Position numbers and translations under genes: made by a program | Assembly: GCA_030407085.1 (NCBI GenBank) | Contig: CM059584.1 | Coordinates: forward strand, 94,806,001 to 94,870,000 | Direction: 5' to 3' | Length of the DNA: 64,000 nt | From: Trichopria drosophilae | Taxonomy: Eukaryota; Arthropoda; Insecta; Hymenoptera; Diapriidae | Notes under the pieces: model-generated | What the model was told of the DNA's origin: nothing | What the model saw: only the letters and a program-made list of their open reading frames with translations | Databases searched by the model: none | In this document: one piece after another, positions 63,965-64,000 of the stretch | Layout of the letters: each line of letters opens with the position of its first letter | Numbering within the stretch: position 1 is the first letter of the stretch

Positions 63965-64000
63965 AATGAACGAAAAGTTCCAATCCAGGTAACCAAATAG

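Larger units (their letters stand above)
57132..64000 (-). mobile_element. BEL/Pao LTR retrotransposon, runs off right edge
   Basis: Minus-strand order from the right: gag (63,964 down), protease, RT/RNase H, integrase, DUF5641-type tail, LTR (57,132-57,653). The 5' LTR and primer site lie beyond 64,000. About 1.9 kb of unrelated sequence separates the protease from the RT (60,545-62,465). Frameshifts and stops occur in each part, so it is not functional as it stands. Confidence 0.85.

Overview
The window is eukaryotic, AT-rich, gene-poor DNA made almost entirely of transposable elements (TEs) and their debris. The element mix suggests an arthropod, and an insect such as an ant or other hymenopteran is my best guess: Crypton with a spliceosomal intron, DIRS-like, BEL/Pao, Ty3/gypsy, R1-like LINEs, an RLE-type LINE, a DD41D mariner-like element, a MULE, tRNA-derived SINEs and many TIR MITEs. 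That assignment is inference. I see no confident host protein-coding gene and no functional tRNA or rRNA gene. One weak candidate for host exons lies at 31.5-32.2 kb. Reading-frame starts in this kind of DNA are mostly arbitrary, and I give starts only where an ATG fits the family.

Layout, 1-17 kb: two small TIR elements (7-333, 383-584) and a tRNA-derived SINE (SINE-A copy 1, 3131-3615) with a perfect 13-bp duplication. Two LINE fragments follow (3.85-4.92 kb), then a degenerate MULE (8.35-8.87 kb). A minus-strand DIRS-like retrotransposon spans about 9.4-12.65 kb. It is split by a 5'-truncated LINE (10.68-12.31 kb), which is itself split by a mariner-like TIR element (10.78-11.66 kb). Then come SINE-A copy 2 (minus), a Crypton fragment and a decayed Ty3/gypsy pol.

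Layout, 17-40 kb: SINE-B (17.44-17.67 kb) precedes a nearly open RLE-type LINE ending in poly(A) (18.2-21.15 kb). An intact DD41D transposase ORF follows (21.83-22.89 kb). Next are two minisatellites (23.4-24.4 kb), SINE-A copy 3, a quiet AT-rich stretch, an (AC)n tract with a 733-bp fold-back MITE (29.3-30.0 kb), a nested TIR repeat (32.3-33.1 kb), and a PIF/Harbinger-like transposase missing its C-terminus (35.06-36.31 kb). A piggyBac-like MITE (36.6-37.0 kb) and an internally deleted BEL/Pao copy (38.3-39.5 kb) close this part.

Layout, 40-64 kb: the clearest nested structures are here. A Crypton (40.3-45.4 kb) is split by a Ty3/gypsy element (40,627-44,422) flanked by AGGT on both sides. 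An R1-like LINE (45.4-50.8 kb) carries a 1.78-kb solo LTR inside its endonuclease. A second, related LINE (51.7-56.5 kb) carries a piggyBac-like MITE inside its RNase H domain. A large minus-strand BEL/Pao element runs from 57.1 kb off the right edge and has about 1.9 kb of foreign DNA between its protease and reverse transcriptase.

The genes do not form a host pathway; they are a stack of insertions whose order can be read from nesting and target-site duplications. The most complete, possibly youngest coding units are the DD41D transposase and the RLE-type reverse transcriptase. A functional reading that would give the whole window one role is a heterochromatic TE trap or piRNA-producing cluster. 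That is inference only and needs small-RNA data.
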